Shown: positions 39,944 through 51,551, counted from the first letter of the stretch. The stretch: 64,000 nt of DNA from G964020055 sp964020055 (GCA_964020055.1 OZ026533.1:620001-684000); one strand, 5' to 3'. The notes: generated by a model from the sequence alone, not told the origin. Made by a program: numbers and translations.

Positions 39944-39985
39944 AATAAAATATTCCTATATTCTTAATTTTAGGAATATTTTATT
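39944..39985 (+). terminator. Terminator after deoA
   Basis: A perfect 15-bp stem (39,944-39,958 with 39,971-39,985, loop 12) with CCTA/TAGG near its tip lies 14 bases past the deoA stop. It closes the nucleoside operon. Confidence 0.78.
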
Positions 39986-40197
39986 CTTCCAAATCTATTT
40001 TAAACATATATAACATACAAAATATTTTTTTGTTTCAATTTTAAATTCTAAATCAACAAAAGATAAGTGTCTTAAAATTCTTGGAAATGCGGAAAATGTA
40101 GCATATACTATTAATTATATGATACCAATATTACTAATACTTTATCTTAGTGTTAATATATTATCATTATAACAAAACAAGAAAAAGAGGAAATAGT

Positions 40198-40752
40198 ATG
40201 TGGAAAAATAAAATTAATTGCAAAGTTGTTATTTGGACAACTCTAGTTGCTGGTTTCATAAGCTCATTAGTTAAATGGGGTTCTGAAGTAAATATGCCTC
40301 CAAGAGTTGCAGGCGAAATATCTCCTCCTGCAGCACATATAAATGATTGGTTTGGTTGGCTTGGAATAAATTCTCATTCATTAGACTATGTTTACCAAGG
40401 TAATAATGTTCTTGGTGCAGTCAGTTTATATCATTGGGTATTTAGCTTTATATGCGCTTTGATTTATGTTGTAATATCTGCGTATGCACCTAAAATCAGA
40501 ATGTTTTATGGGGCCTTATATGGTATATTAGTGACTTTAGCAACACATGGTTTCATAATACCTTTATTAGGTTATAGAAATCCTGTTTATAATCCAGGTA
40601 AAGCAGGTTGGCTATGGAACTTAAATGGTTATGAATTATGGAGTGAAGTGTTAGGGCATATCTATTGGGGATTTTCTATAGAAATTTCTATGATAGCAGT
40701 TTTAGCTTGTTTAGCAAGACCTATAAAAGGAGATTGGGTAGCAAAAAAATAA
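40198..40752 (+). CDS. YagU-like inner membrane protein (DUF1440)
   Basis: The 184-residue protein resembles E. coli YagU: the opening GFISSLVKWGSEVNMPPR matches the YagU hallmark, followed by four transmembrane helices, a SLYHWVFSFICALIYVV segment, HGFIIPLLGYRNPV and the late LGHIYWGFSIE. YagU is an inner-membrane protein implicated in acid resistance in E. coli; the mechanism is unknown. The ATG at 40,198 follows AGAGGAAATAGT, so I use it rather than an upstream TTA-rich extension. It ends 535 bases before the 16S gene, head-on to it. Confidence 0.87.
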   Translation: MWKNKINCKVVIWTTLVAGFISSLVKWGSEVNMPPRVAGEISPPAAHINDWFGWLGINSHSLDYVYQGNNVLGAVSLYHWVFSFICALIYVVISAYAPKIRMFYGALYGILVTLATHGFIIPLLGYRNPVYNPGKAGWLWNLNGYELWSEVLGHIYWGFSIEISMIAVLACLARPIKGDWVAKK

Positions 40753-40807
40753 CAACATTTTATATATAATACTTGATTTTATAACCATACATCAAATTGT
40801 ATAAATT

Positions 40808-40848
40808 ATTAAAAAGCTAATAGCATATAATGTTATTAGCTTTTTAAT
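40808..40848. terminator. Terminator after the yagU-like gene
   Basis: A 15-bp perfect stem (40,808-40,822 with 40,834-40,848) contains AAAAAGCTAATA and its complement, with an 11-base loop. It ends in a T run on the plus strand and reads as a terminator in both directions. The next 300 bases have no gene. Confidence 0.85.
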
Positions 40849-41153
40849 ACAAATAATACAATCAATATAGAGAAGCAGATAATTTTATACAGCATACATA
40901 TAATAAATATGTTTTGTATCATTAAAAAATAAAGTGAATGATAGCAATAATAAATATTTAATACAAAACATTCAGTATAAATTAATTATATTTATGTATT
41001 GATGACTTTTCAGTTTATTAAAATAAGCAAAATATAATAACGTTATTGCATAAAATAAAGTGTCTAATCTTAATATAATACTTTAAAACTAATTGTATTA
41101 ATGTTTTATATTAAAGCATCACTTCAAAAGAAACACTACATAATTAAAATAGA

Positions 41154-41193
41154 TATAAAAAAAGCTAACAATAAATTAATACTGTTAGCTTTT
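41154..41193 (-). terminator. Intrinsic terminator of the 16S unit
   Basis: On the minus strand an 11-bp stem (AAAAGCTAACA/TGTTAGCTTTT, 41,160-41,170 with 41,183-41,193) is followed by a run of seven T. It lies 95 bases downstream of the 16S 3-prime end and confirms that 16S is transcribed alone, without the tRNA pair or 23S. Confidence 0.88.
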
Positions 41194-41201
41194 ATAAATT
41201 A

Positions 41202-41222
41202 AGATAAGTTGGAAGGTGGCGG
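41202..41222. repeat. 16S processing stem, 3-prime arm
   Basis: These 21 bases are the exact reverse complement of 42,830-42,850 and bracket the 16S gene. They form the classical RNase III stem of the 16S precursor. Confidence 0.9.
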
Positions 41223-41286
41223 TTGCCATATAAGTTTGTATATTTGAAGAATTAAGACACTGTATAAACAGCCACTAATTCTTCTT

Positions 41287-42771
<1,485 letters not shown>

Positions 42772-42829
42772 TTTTATTCTTCACTTATTGACGTGGATAT
42801 ATTTCAATTCACTTCCATGAAGACAGCTT

Positions 42830-42850
42830 CCGCCACCTTCCAACTTATCT
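42830..42850. repeat. 16S processing stem, 5-prime arm
   Basis: This is the partner of 41,202-41,222, about 60 bases upstream of the mature 16S 5-prime end. Confidence 0.9.
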
Positions 42851-42913
42851 CTTAACTTATTCGATATCTACTTCCGGTCAGTTTCTTTCTTGCTTCAACC
42901 AACCGACTTCATT

Positions 42914-42942
42914 AATATAGTACTTCTTATTTACTTTGTCAA
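42914..42942 (-). promoter_or_regulatory. Promoter of the 16S unit
   Basis: On the minus strand TTGACA (42,937-42,942), 17 bases, then TATATT (42,914-42,919) lie about 140 bases before the 16S gene. It is close to consensus and has the same geometry as the 23S promoter. Confidence 0.78.
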
Positions 42943-44111
42943 AATCTTTTTCATTTCTCTTTAAACTATTTTCTTAAATCCCTTAAAATAAGTGTTTGTA
43001 TACTAATTATCTTAATTTTATATTATATATATATTACTTGTTTGATTCGTTTTTATTTTACAATATGAAATATATAAAATTATTGATTTGAATTAATAAA
43101 TATCAGAATTGTGATTATATTGGTAAATAATAAAATATACATGTGTAAATTATTACATAGCAGATGCTTAAATCAACTTTTAAAATTTGACTTTTAAAAG
43201 TTGTTTCTAGCTTTTTTCTTCTAAATTATCCGCTATTTTTCAGATAGATTTTGAAATATACAAAAACCATTAGTAAATAATTTTTCAAAGAACTTTTTAT
43301 ATTCAAAACATACAAGATATATCAAACTATTTATATTGATTTCTCAAGTATGTTATCTATAAATGTTTGCTAAACGTTTTTTATTTTATTATTTTTGTTG
43401 ATTATATGAACATATCTGTCTTGTTTACGCTTATTATAATACAACTACGTTTTGATATTCATTATAAAAAGTAAAGTATTTTTATGATGACGGCTATTCT
43501 CTGTATGAATAAGAAACTTGCTATAAATAATACTAACAATAGTCACCATTGGCTTGCATATAATTTGATTTATTATTTTTATAACTATAATATATATCTA
43601 TATAAATTATATACTACAATTAGTATTATTATTTTTACAATACAGTATCAATAAATATTATAATTAAAACTTGTTATACATACTTAACATTAAAGTGTTG
43701 CATTATTCTATAGTAATAAGATATTGCCTATTTAAAAATACTTATTAGTACAACCCACTCAAAATATATTAATAAGAAGAAAAAGTAGTTGTCACTATAA
43801 AACAAGATTTTTAAAGTTTATCTTTGGATATTATTTATTACTGAATTAAATGTTTTCTGAACTGAGTTAATTGATATTTTTAGAACCTTGCACACTAACT
43901 TTTTAGGGTTAACTTTGATCAAGATAAATTACACTTAAATATTTATTATATCATATAAAGATTTAAGTGTAATTTTTGGAATTATATGAAACTAAAAGGA
44001 TTGTGGAATTTTAGTAATTTTTACTTGAAATCCTAAGAATTTCAAAAGTCATTTATTTATTAAGATAATTAAATGATTAACTTAATTAAATAATGTATCT
44101 GTAATAATATA
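42943..44111. other. Long non-coding stretch with two strong hairpins
   Basis: About 1.17 kb between the 16S promoter and tolC has no open frame above about 60 codons. Two perfect inverted repeats stand out. The first has 12-bp arms CAACTTTTAAAA/TTTTAAAAGTTG (43,174-43,185 and 43,192-43,203), followed by a T-rich tail. The second has 15-bp arms (43,926-43,940 and 43,961-43,975) followed by further T, and probably ends tolC transcription on the minus strand or an unknown plus-strand transcript. I found no tRNA, tmRNA, SRP or RNase P signature. It may hold a small RNA or decayed genes. Confidence 0.5.
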
Positions 44112-45449
44112 CTAAAAATATTTATCAAACTCTTGTACATCTTCTAAACTTACATATCCTGCTATTGCTTTTAAACTTAACACACTTAAAATAAGATTAT
44201 ATTTAGCTTCTGATAGTTTATTTAAAACATCTGCATAAGTTTGGGCTGCATTTAACGTATCTGAATTGGTTTTCAAACCTACACTATAGGCTTCCATAGT
44301 CATATCTAAATACAACTTATTAGATTTTGCAGATGACATCAAAGATTTTATTTGATTCATACCATTATATATATTGTTATAATACATCGTAGTTTTAGTT
44401 ATTAAATCAGTTTTTAACTGTTCCAGTTGAAATAACATAGCATTATGTTTATGTCTACTTTGAATAACTTGTTTTTCATCTAAGCCACCTTTGAATAAAT
44501 TCATACTTAAACTTATTCCTATACTACTATCTGTAATTAAAGCACTTTTAGCCTTATCATTATCTATATTGTTTTTTGTATACCCATGACTAGCATATAA
44601 AGAAACAGAAGGATAATAACCTGATTTCAAGGTTTCTGTATCATAGTTAGAAGACTCTAAGTTTAATGTTGCTAATATCAATGTTAAATTTGCTTCTGTT
44701 ACTTGGTTTTTCCAGTCTTCAAAGCTTGTATTAGCAATATCTATATTTATAAAAGCATCAGACAATGGTATATAACTATTAACATGAAAACCTACCAAAG
44801 AATCTAACGCTCTCATATCAGCAATTAGAGTGTTTTGTGCTAAAGATAATGTATAATTTAATTCAGCTATTTGTGCGTTGATTTGTTCTACTTCAACTGC
44901 TATTGATTTACCTACCTTAAGTTTTGCTTCAGATGCTTTTTTTAAATCTTTTACATAACCTTCATGAATTTTTAAATATTTTATTTTTTCTTGGTCTGAT
45001 AAAACATTTAAATAAGCTTGAACTGTTTTTATAATGATATCATTTCTATCAATTTCTAACTGAGTTCTTGCAATATCTCCAACTATAGTTGCTTTCCTGT
45101 ATTGTTGAATAGCTTGATAATTAAACAAAGGTTGTGCAATTTTTAGCGAAATACTATAACCTGTAGTTTTGGTATTAACAGCTTTTGTATTTGAAGCATC
45201 AGATTGTGTTTTTCTTGGATTATAAATAGTGTAATTACCATCTAAACTTACTGTTGGCAACAAATACCCCGTTGCCATTTTTTTATACATATAATTTTGA
45301 TTGTATGTTTCTACAGCTGCTTTGAAGGTATTACTATTTAGCAAGCTTAATTGAACCACTTCAGATAATGTTTCAGCTTTAAGTGATTTAGGAAAAATAT
45401 TAAAGAAAATTGATAAACAAATAATTAATACATAACCATATAATTTCAT
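44112..45449 (-). CDS. tolC: TolC-family outer membrane efflux channel
   Basis: This is the outer-membrane channel of a tripartite efflux or type I secretion system. The 445-residue chain has a signal peptide (cleavage near LKA/ETL at residue 25) and two repeats of long amphipathic helices with short beta segments. The first starts at SEVVQLSLLNSNTFKAAVETYNQNYMYKKMATGYLLPTVSL-like sequence and the second at LTLILATLNLESSNYDTETLKSGYYPSVSLYASHGY, the TolC duplication. It is last in the operon with the pump and adaptor genes (21 bases after the pump gene). Confidence 0.93.
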   Translation of the reverse strand: MKLYGYVLIICLSIFFNIFPKSLKAETLSEVVQLSLLNSNTFKAAVETYNQNYMYKKMATGYLLPTVSLDGNYTIYNPRKTQSDASNTKAVNTKTTGYSISLKIAQPLFNYQAIQQYRKATIVGDIARTQLEIDRNDIIIKTVQAYLNVLSDQEKIKYLKIHEGYVKDLKKASEAKLKVGKSIAVEVEQINAQIAELNYTLSLAQNTLIADMRALDSLVGFHVNSYIPLSDAFINIDIANTSFEDWKNQVTEANLTLILATLNLESSNYDTETLKSGYYPSVSLYASHGYTKNNIDNDKAKSALITDSSIGISLSMNLFKGGLDEKQVIQSRHKHNAMLFQLEQLKTDLITKTTMYYNNIYNGMNQIKSLMSSAKSNKLYLDMTMEAYSVGLKTNSDTLNAAQTYADVLNKLSEAKYNLILSVLSLKAIAGYVSLEDVQEFDKYF

Positions 45450-45470
45450 ATTATAACTTACCCTTATTTT

Positions 45471-48400
45471 TTAGATACTACGTTTGAATTTACGAGTGAT
45501 TTTTTCTTTAAGATTTTCTACCAAAGAATACACAGAAGGTATAATAAATAAAGTCAACATAGTAGAGCTTATCATCCCTCCTACTATGGCTACAGCTAAT
45601 GATTTATTTATCTCTGCCCCCTCTCCTGATGATAGTGCAGCTGGAATCATAGTAAGGATTACAGTTAATGATGTTATCAAAATTGGTCTTAACCTAATAG
45701 GACATGCTTTTTCTAATGCTTCTCTTATAGATAATCCTTCAGCTCTTAATTGATTTGTGAAATCTATTAACAATATAGAATTCTTAGCAACCAAACCTAC
45801 TAAAAGCACTATTCCTATTGTAGAGAATATATTTAAATTTACATCCATCAATACTAACCCCCATACTGCACCTACAACTGCTAACGGAATGGGAACCATT
45901 AGTACTAAAGGCTGTAAAAAAGAATTAAACTGACTAGCCAGAACCATATACAATAAAACTATAGCTAATATAAATACAGAAGCCAACCCTGATGTAGCTT
46001 TTTTTAACTGCTTTGCAGTACCTCCATACTCTATAGATAATGAAGAAGGTAATTTTTCTTGTATAATTTTATTTATTTCGTCGACAGCCTCTTGAGGTGG
46101 TAAATTTGGATTTAAATTAAACTTATTAGAATACATTGACCCAGAACGATATATCGTAGAATAACCTAAAGTATAGTCATATTTTATAATACTATCTAAT
46201 TTTATATGCTCTCCTTGAGATGTAATTATATAAATATTAGATAAATCATCTATATTTTTAAATTCTTCAGATGAACCTTGTAATCTAACATCATACCTGA
46301 TACTTCCACCTACGTTATTATATTCAGCAACTGTAACACCTGTGATGGATGAAGTGATAGCACTTCTAACATCTTCTACATTTATACCTAGCAATGCCAT
46401 TTTATCTCTATCTATGTAAAATGAAATTTGAGGTAATAAATCTACACTTTGTCTTGGAACACCACCAAGATAAGGATGACTTGATATTGCTCGTGCTAAA
46501 ATATCAGAATATTTTGTAAGCTCATCTAAATTCAAACTTTTTAAATAAAAAGTAATTCCATAACCATCTCCTCCGGCTGAGGCTTGACCCGATATATATA
46601 TTTTAACACCTGAAATATTTTTTATCGCTTCTTTTAACTTTTCTACAATCTGGCCTTGATTCAAAGTACGTTCATTGATAGGAACTAATCCTAAATTTAT
46701 TGTTGCTGTATTTGCTGAACCTGAAGAGTTTGATGAACCTATTAAAGTTGAAACACTTATTATTTCTTTATATTGTTTTACTGCTTTCTCTACTTCTTGA
46801 GCTTTATCCATCATATCGTAAACATTTGTACCTTGAGGCGCTGTTATACTCATTTTTATTAAAGACCTATCACTATCAGGAAGAAATCCTGTTGTGATAT
46901 TTGCTTTAGTGATAGAAAATAAACATAGTAAAGATAATATAACCACTATAATCCTATGATTTAAAGCATAATATAAAGATTTAGCATAAATTTTTTCTAA
47001 TACATTTAAACTATTATTTAATATTCTTTTGAATAAATTTTCTTTTTTATTTATTTTTAAATATCTAGAACATAGCATAGGAGTAATATATAAAGATACA
47101 AAATAAGATATCAATACACCACATGTAACAACAACTGCAAAGCTTTTGAAAAATTTACCTAATATTCCTTCTAAAAACATAACAGAACCAAATATACAAA
47201 CAAGAGATAGTGTAGCTGCTAATACTGAAAATGCCACTTGCTTACTACCATCAATTGATGCTTGTAACGAATCTACACCTTCTTCTAAATATCTATATAT
47301 ATTTTCTAGAACGATTATAGCGTCATCTACAACTATACCTATAAGTAAAAGTAATCCTAATAATGTGATTGAATTTAATGTATATCCACATAAATATATA
47401 ACTAAACAAGAGGCAAGTAATGATATAGGTATAGAAATACCAATTATTATAGTAGGAATTATGTTTCTTAAAAATACAAATACTATCAAACCTGTCAGAA
47501 AAACACCTAAATATATGTGTTCTTTTAGATTATCTACCATAACCTTAATATATTCTACAGTATCATTTGTTAAATTAAGCTTCATTCCTGGCTCTAGACC
47601 TGGCAAAATATTATCTTCTATTCTTTCCATTATCTCTTTTTTAATATCAAAAGAATTAGATCCTACTACAGATGTGATACCTAAATTAACAGAAGTTTCA
47701 CCGTTGTACGAAGAATAACTTCTGAAATCAGATAATCCTTCATAGACATCCGCAATATCTGACAAACGTATTAAAGAATTATTAGAAGCTTTTATGACTA
47801 ACTTTTTCAAATCTTCTACATTATGATATTCAAAATCAAGATTTAACAAAAATTCCTGTTTATTTCCAACCAAATAACCACCAGGAGCTTGAATATGATT
47901 CAAACTAAGCTTACTAGTGATATCTTTAGGAGAAATCCCATACATAGCAAGTTTATTATTATCCAAAATTATTTTGATTTCACGATCTCTATTTCCGTAA
48001 ATATTAACCTGTGATACTCCAGAAACATTTTCAATTTGTTTTTTGACTATATTTTCTGCAAAATCTGTCAATTGTTGAATATTTCTATTACCACTTATTG
48101 TGAATTCTAAAATTGAATTATCATTACTAGATGCTTTGTAAACTATAGGAGCTTTGGCATTAGTTGGTAAACCAGATACTTGACTTAATTTTGCTTGAAC
48201 TTCAGAAAATGCTAAATTTATATCTTTTTCCAAGTCAAAAACTATTTGTATAATGGATACAGATGGAAGAGATCTTCCTTCTATTGTGTCTATTCCTTCA
48301 ATTCCATTTAAATTATCTAACAATATAGATGTAACTGTTCTATCTATGATACTTGCATCTGCTCCAACTAAAGTTGTATGTATAACAACTACAGGAAAGT

Positions 48401-48521
48401 TTACTGCAGGCATTTCATCTATACCTACCCGGTACAAACCAATACAACCAAATAAAATTATAACAAAGCCTATCATATAAGCCATCACATGGCGCTTTAT
48501 ACCTAACTCCGAAATTCCCAT
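45471..48521 (-). CDS. RND-family efflux pump (AcrB/HAE1 type)
   Basis: This is a 1016-residue inner-membrane proton-driven pump. It has the RND layout: a first helix at residues 12-28, a large periplasmic loop, six helices, a second periplasmic loop and six more helices. The proton-relay pair of aspartates is in LIGIVVDDAIIVLEN (helix 4) and the relay lysine is in VGLVAKNSILLIDF (helix 10). IRPILITSLTVILTMIPAAL follows as in AcrB and MdtB-like proteins. It is close to full length. It exports small molecules such as drugs, bile salts or fatty acids; the substrate is unknown. Confidence 0.95.
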   Translation of the reverse strand: MGISELGIKRHVMAYMIGFVIILFGCIGLYRVGIDEMPAVNFPVVVIHTTLVGADASIIDRTVTSILLDNLNGIEGIDTIEGRSLPSVSIIQIVFDLEKDINLAFSEVQAKLSQVSGLPTNAKAPIVYKASSNDNSILEFTISGNRNIQQLTDFAENIVKKQIENVSGVSQVNIYGNRDREIKIILDNNKLAMYGISPKDITSKLSLNHIQAPGGYLVGNKQEFLLNLDFEYHNVEDLKKLVIKASNNSLIRLSDIADVYEGLSDFRSYSSYNGETSVNLGITSVVGSNSFDIKKEIMERIEDNILPGLEPGMKLNLTNDTVEYIKVMVDNLKEHIYLGVFLTGLIVFVFLRNIIPTIIIGISIPISLLASCLVIYLCGYTLNSITLLGLLLLIGIVVDDAIIVLENIYRYLEEGVDSLQASIDGSKQVAFSVLAATLSLVCIFGSVMFLEGILGKFFKSFAVVVTCGVLISYFVSLYITPMLCSRYLKINKKENLFKRILNNSLNVLEKIYAKSLYYALNHRIIVVILSLLCLFSITKANITTGFLPDSDRSLIKMSITAPQGTNVYDMMDKAQEVEKAVKQYKEIISVSTLIGSSNSSGSANTATINLGLVPINERTLNQGQIVEKLKEAIKNISGVKIYISGQASAGGDGYGITFYLKSLNLDELTKYSDILARAISSHPYLGGVPRQSVDLLPQISFYIDRDKMALLGINVEDVRSAITSSITGVTVAEYNNVGGSIRYDVRLQGSSEEFKNIDDLSNIYIITSQGEHIKLDSIIKYDYTLGYSTIYRSGSMYSNKFNLNPNLPPQEAVDEINKIIQEKLPSSLSIEYGGTAKQLKKATSGLASVFILAIVLLYMVLASQFNSFLQPLVLMVPIPLAVVGAVWGLVLMDVNLNIFSTIGIVLLVGLVAKNSILLIDFTNQLRAEGLSIREALEKACPIRLRPILITSLTVILTMIPAALSSGEGAEINKSLAVAIVGGMISSTMLTLFIIPSVYSLVENLKEKITRKFKRSI

Positions 48522-48545
48522 TTACAACCTTTTACTATAATTTAA

Positions 48546-49814
48546 TTATTTTTGAAAATTCACTAATGAATTGTTATCTAAATATTTAGCACCACTTACT
48601 GCTACTATATCGCCTAATTTCAACCCAGAAAGAACTTCTACATTGTTCCCTTTGTGGATACCTATTTTGATTGGCACTTCTTTAACTGATTGCCCCTTAA
48701 CTACATATGCAACTAAACCTGAAGTACGCAACACTACTGCTTCTTCTGGAATTAATAAGGCATTATTTTTAGTATTGACCAAAATAGAAACTTTAGCTGT
48801 ACCACCTGGCTTTATATTATATTTATTATTTTTAATGTCAATTAGAACTTCTATAGATCTATTAGAAGTATTAATCAATGGTTTTACTTGTTTTACTAAA
48901 GAATTTATAGTTGTATTATTATATAAAGTAATAATTGCTTTTTGATTTTTTTTAAACATATCTAAATACGCTTCTGGATATGAAGCAACGATATTCAAAT
49001 CATCATTATTTACAATTGTAAACAACACACTACCTTGATTAACAAGATCACCAACTGTTACCTTTTTATCTTGAACAATACCGTTAACTTGTGATTTCAC
49101 ACTAGATTTATCTAAACTAATATTAGCATCTTTTAAATCTATTTTTGCAGAATCAAGCTGATCTCTAATATTTTGTTCAGCAAGAACTGTAGCATCTAAT
49201 TCAGATTGAGACAAAAAACCTTTTTTAAATAATTCTTGAGATCTAGATAATGTAGAACGCTGGTTTTTCAATTGTGTTTGTAAATTGGAAACTTTAACTT
49301 CTAAGCGTTTTTTATTGTTTAACAAAGTTGTATGATTTACAGTAGCTAGAACTTGTCCTTTTTTTACATAATCTCCTACATCCGCATTGACTTTTTCTAC
49401 TATACCTGAGTTTTCAGAAGAAAGTATACCTTGATTATAGTTATAAAATACCCCAATAGTATCTTGGTAATATTCTAAAGTTGCTTGCTGAACTTTTGCT
49501 GTTGTAATATTATTAGATGGCTTACTTTCTGAATTTTTTGCAAGGTTGTTTGTTTTATTATTCTTAGTTTTATCACTAGCAATAGCTGAAGATGATGTTT
49601 TATCTTCTGAAGTTTTATTAACTTTTGCTGATTTTTCGCTATCATCATTTGAAACAGATTTAGTATTTCTTTGCTGAGATATTGAAGATGGCTTATTTGA
49701 TTTATTTATCGAAGCTGTAACTTTCCAATACCTCAAACCTAGCAATACTAATATTGCCAATATTATCAAAACAATTATCCAATAAAATACTTTACGAGTA
49801 GAATTAAATGACAT
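48546..49814 (-). CDS. RND efflux periplasmic adaptor (membrane fusion protein)
   Basis: The 422-residue adaptor bridges the pump and TolC. It has one transmembrane helix at about residues 10-28, followed by an unusually long Ser/Lys/Asn-rich linker of about 75 residues with no domain. Then come a lipoyl-like half (SGIVEKVNADVGDYVKKGQVLA), a coiled-coil hairpin (KKRLEVKVSNLQTQLKNQRS...), the second lipoyl half (SQVNGIVQDKKVTVGDLVNQGSVL) and beta-barrel and membrane-proximal domains. It is first in the operon, 24 bases ahead of the pump gene. Confidence 0.93.
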   Translation of the reverse strand: MSFNSTRKVFYWIIVLIILAILVLLGLRYWKVTASINKSNKPSSISQQRNTKSVSNDDSEKSAKVNKTSEDKTSSSAIASDKTKNNKTNNLAKNSESKPSNNITTAKVQQATLEYYQDTIGVFYNYNQGILSSENSGIVEKVNADVGDYVKKGQVLATVNHTTLLNNKKRLEVKVSNLQTQLKNQRSTLSRSQELFKKGFLSQSELDATVLAEQNIRDQLDSAKIDLKDANISLDKSSVKSQVNGIVQDKKVTVGDLVNQGSVLFTIVNNDDLNIVASYPEAYLDMFKKNQKAIITLYNNTTINSLVKQVKPLINTSNRSIEVLIDIKNNKYNIKPGGTAKVSILVNTKNNALLIPEEAVVLRTSGLVAYVVKGQSVKEVPIKIGIHKGNNVEVLSGLKLGDIVAVSGAKYLDNNSLVNFQK

Positions 49815-49842
49815 TAAATTTCCTATTTATAATTATTTGTAA

Positions 49843-49895
49843 ATTAATTGTACAACTAATAACATTATATATTAATTGTACAATTAATATATAAT
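49843..49895. promoter_or_regulatory. Palindrome pair upstream of the RND operon
   Basis: Two copies of an 18-base near-identical palindrome, ATTAATTGTACAACTAAT (49,843-49,860, one mismatch) and ATTAATTGTACAATTAAT (49,871-49,888, perfect), have centres 28 bases apart. The second extends to a perfect 32-base palindrome at 49,864-49,895. They lie between the pyk stop (49,897) and the adaptor start (49,814), where an efflux operator would be. A terminator for pyk is the alternative, but the repeated core TTGTACAA and the lack of a T tract favour protein binding. Confidence 0.5.
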
Positions 49896-49896
49896 A

Positions 49897-51351
49897 TTAT
49901 ACTTCAACTATTCTTAAATCGTTAGTTGAATAACGTACACCCATAGGCCCACCTGCAACTAAAAGAATTTTAGCTCCTGGTTTAGCCCAGTTGTTTTCTC
50001 GAATCCACTTTATAGCAAGTTCAGACATCTCAGAAATAGAAGATACTTTATCTATAAGTATTGGGGTTACTCCCCAATTTATACACATTTGAGTATATAA
50101 AGCTGGATTATCTGTTGCAGATAAAATTCTAACATGAGGTTTTTGGTGTGAAACTCTGCCTGTTGTTGTCCCTGTACGAGAAAAAGTTACTATAGCTTCT
50201 ATATCTAAATTTTCTGATATTTGCTTAGCAGCTCTAGAAATTGCTGTTCCAACTGTATTATTAGATTTATTTCCTGTTTTATCTTCATGTTTAGACAAAA
50301 TATATTTATAAGAAGTTTCCATGTGATCCCAATAAAATGGGTCTTGCTCAACACAACGTGCTATTTTATTCATTGTTGAAACAGCTTCAACTGGGTATGC
50401 TCCTACTGTACTTTCTGCAGATAACATAACAGCATCTGCTCCATCATAAAGTGCATTTGCAACATCCGAAGCCTCAGCTCTTGTTGGTAGAGGGGTTGTT
50501 GTCATAGATTCTAACATTTGAGTTGCAACTATTACAGGTTTTGCTTGTCTTCTACATTCAGCAATAATTTTCTTTTGATATACAGGAACTTGCTCTGTAG
50601 GTATTTCCACACCTAAATCTCCTCTTGCTACCATTATCACATCAGAAGCTGTAATAATAGCTTCTATATTTTCTAACGCAGATGGTTTTTCTATTTTAGA
50701 TACTATTTTAGCTCTTCCTGCAATAATTTTTTTCGCTTGCTCTATATCTGATGCTAGTTGTACAAATGAAAGACCTATATAGTCCACACCTAAATTAAGT
50801 GCATATTCTAAGTCTTGTAAGTCTTTTTCTGTAAGAGGTGATAATTTCAAAATACCAGATGGAAAGTTTACTCCTTTTGCATTAGAAATGTAACCCCCAA
50901 CTATTACTTTAGTTTTAGCAAAATTTGTACCAAATTCTTGAACTTCTAACCTTATTTTGCCATCATCAACTAATAAAGTATCACCTTTTTTTAATGCTTC
51001 GAATATCTCAGGGTGAGGTAACGATACTCTATTTACATCGCCTTCTTCTGCATTTGAATCTAATATAAAAGTTTGACCTACTTCTAATAAAACTTTACCT
51101 TCTTTAAACTTCCCAACACGTAACTTTGGTCCTTGCATATCAGCTAATATTGCAACTGGGGTCTTTAATTTTTGTGAAACAAACTTAATATTATTAAAAC
51201 TTTCTAAATGATCATCGTAAGTGGAATGACTAAAATTCAATCTAAATACATTAGCTCCTGCTAAAATCATTTTCTCTAACACTTCTTTACTTCTTGTTAC
51301 TGGACCTATGGTTGCAACAATTTTCACTCTTCTACATTTATTATTTATCAT
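49897..51351 (-). CDS. pyk: Pyruvate kinase
   Basis: Pyruvate kinase converts phosphoenolpyruvate and ADP to pyruvate and ATP. The 484 residues carry KIVATIGPVTRS, RLNFSHSTYDDH, ADMQGPKLRVG, the catalytic block IVSKIEKPSALENI and MVARGDLGVEIP, followed by QMLESMTT and PTRAEASDVANALYDG. The C-terminal allosteric-type domain is complete. GGGGG lies before the ATG. It is divergent from the cyclophilin gene and lies upstream of the RND operon on the same strand. Classical Rickettsia lack a full glycolysis, so this suggests at least the lower part is used. Confidence 0.97.
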   Translation of the reverse strand: MINNKCRRVKIVATIGPVTRSKEVLEKMILAGANVFRLNFSHSTYDDHLESFNNIKFVSQKLKTPVAILADMQGPKLRVGKFKEGKVLLEVGQTFILDSNAEEGDVNRVSLPHPEIFEALKKGDTLLVDDGKIRLEVQEFGTNFAKTKVIVGGYISNAKGVNFPSGILKLSPLTEKDLQDLEYALNLGVDYIGLSFVQLASDIEQAKKIIAGRAKIVSKIEKPSALENIEAIITASDVIMVARGDLGVEIPTEQVPVYQKKIIAECRRQAKPVIVATQMLESMTTTPLPTRAEASDVANALYDGADAVMLSAESTVGAYPVEAVSTMNKIARCVEQDPFYWDHMETSYKYILSKHEDKTGNKSNNTVGTAISRAAKQISENLDIEAIVTFSRTGTTTGRVSHQKPHVRILSATDNPALYTQMCINWGVTPILIDKVSSISEMSELAIKWIRENNWAKPGAKILLVAGGPMGVRYSTNDLRIVEV

Positions 51352-51551
51352 TGATACATTCCCCCTGAATTACTCAATCACTGCATATGAATACAATTTA
51401 TCTAGTAAATTTATAATTTAACAGTCATTAGTATTCTATTAATTAATTTTTTAATAGTCAATTATTATAAAAAATAATATAATAGCGTATTAGAGCGATT
51501 AACTTACCAATCGTATGATTTCAAAACATCTATACAGAGGCTTTTCAAACT

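Noticed and set aside
40014..40172. 53-codon frame without a start codon upstream of the yagU-like gene
   Set aside because: It ends in a hydrophobic segment and could be the tail of a decayed membrane protein, but no start and no family is visible. It is too weak to call a gene.
43484..43653. 56-codon frame in the non-coding stretch after the 16S promoter
   Set aside because: There is no ribosome binding site and the composition is that of random AT-rich DNA.
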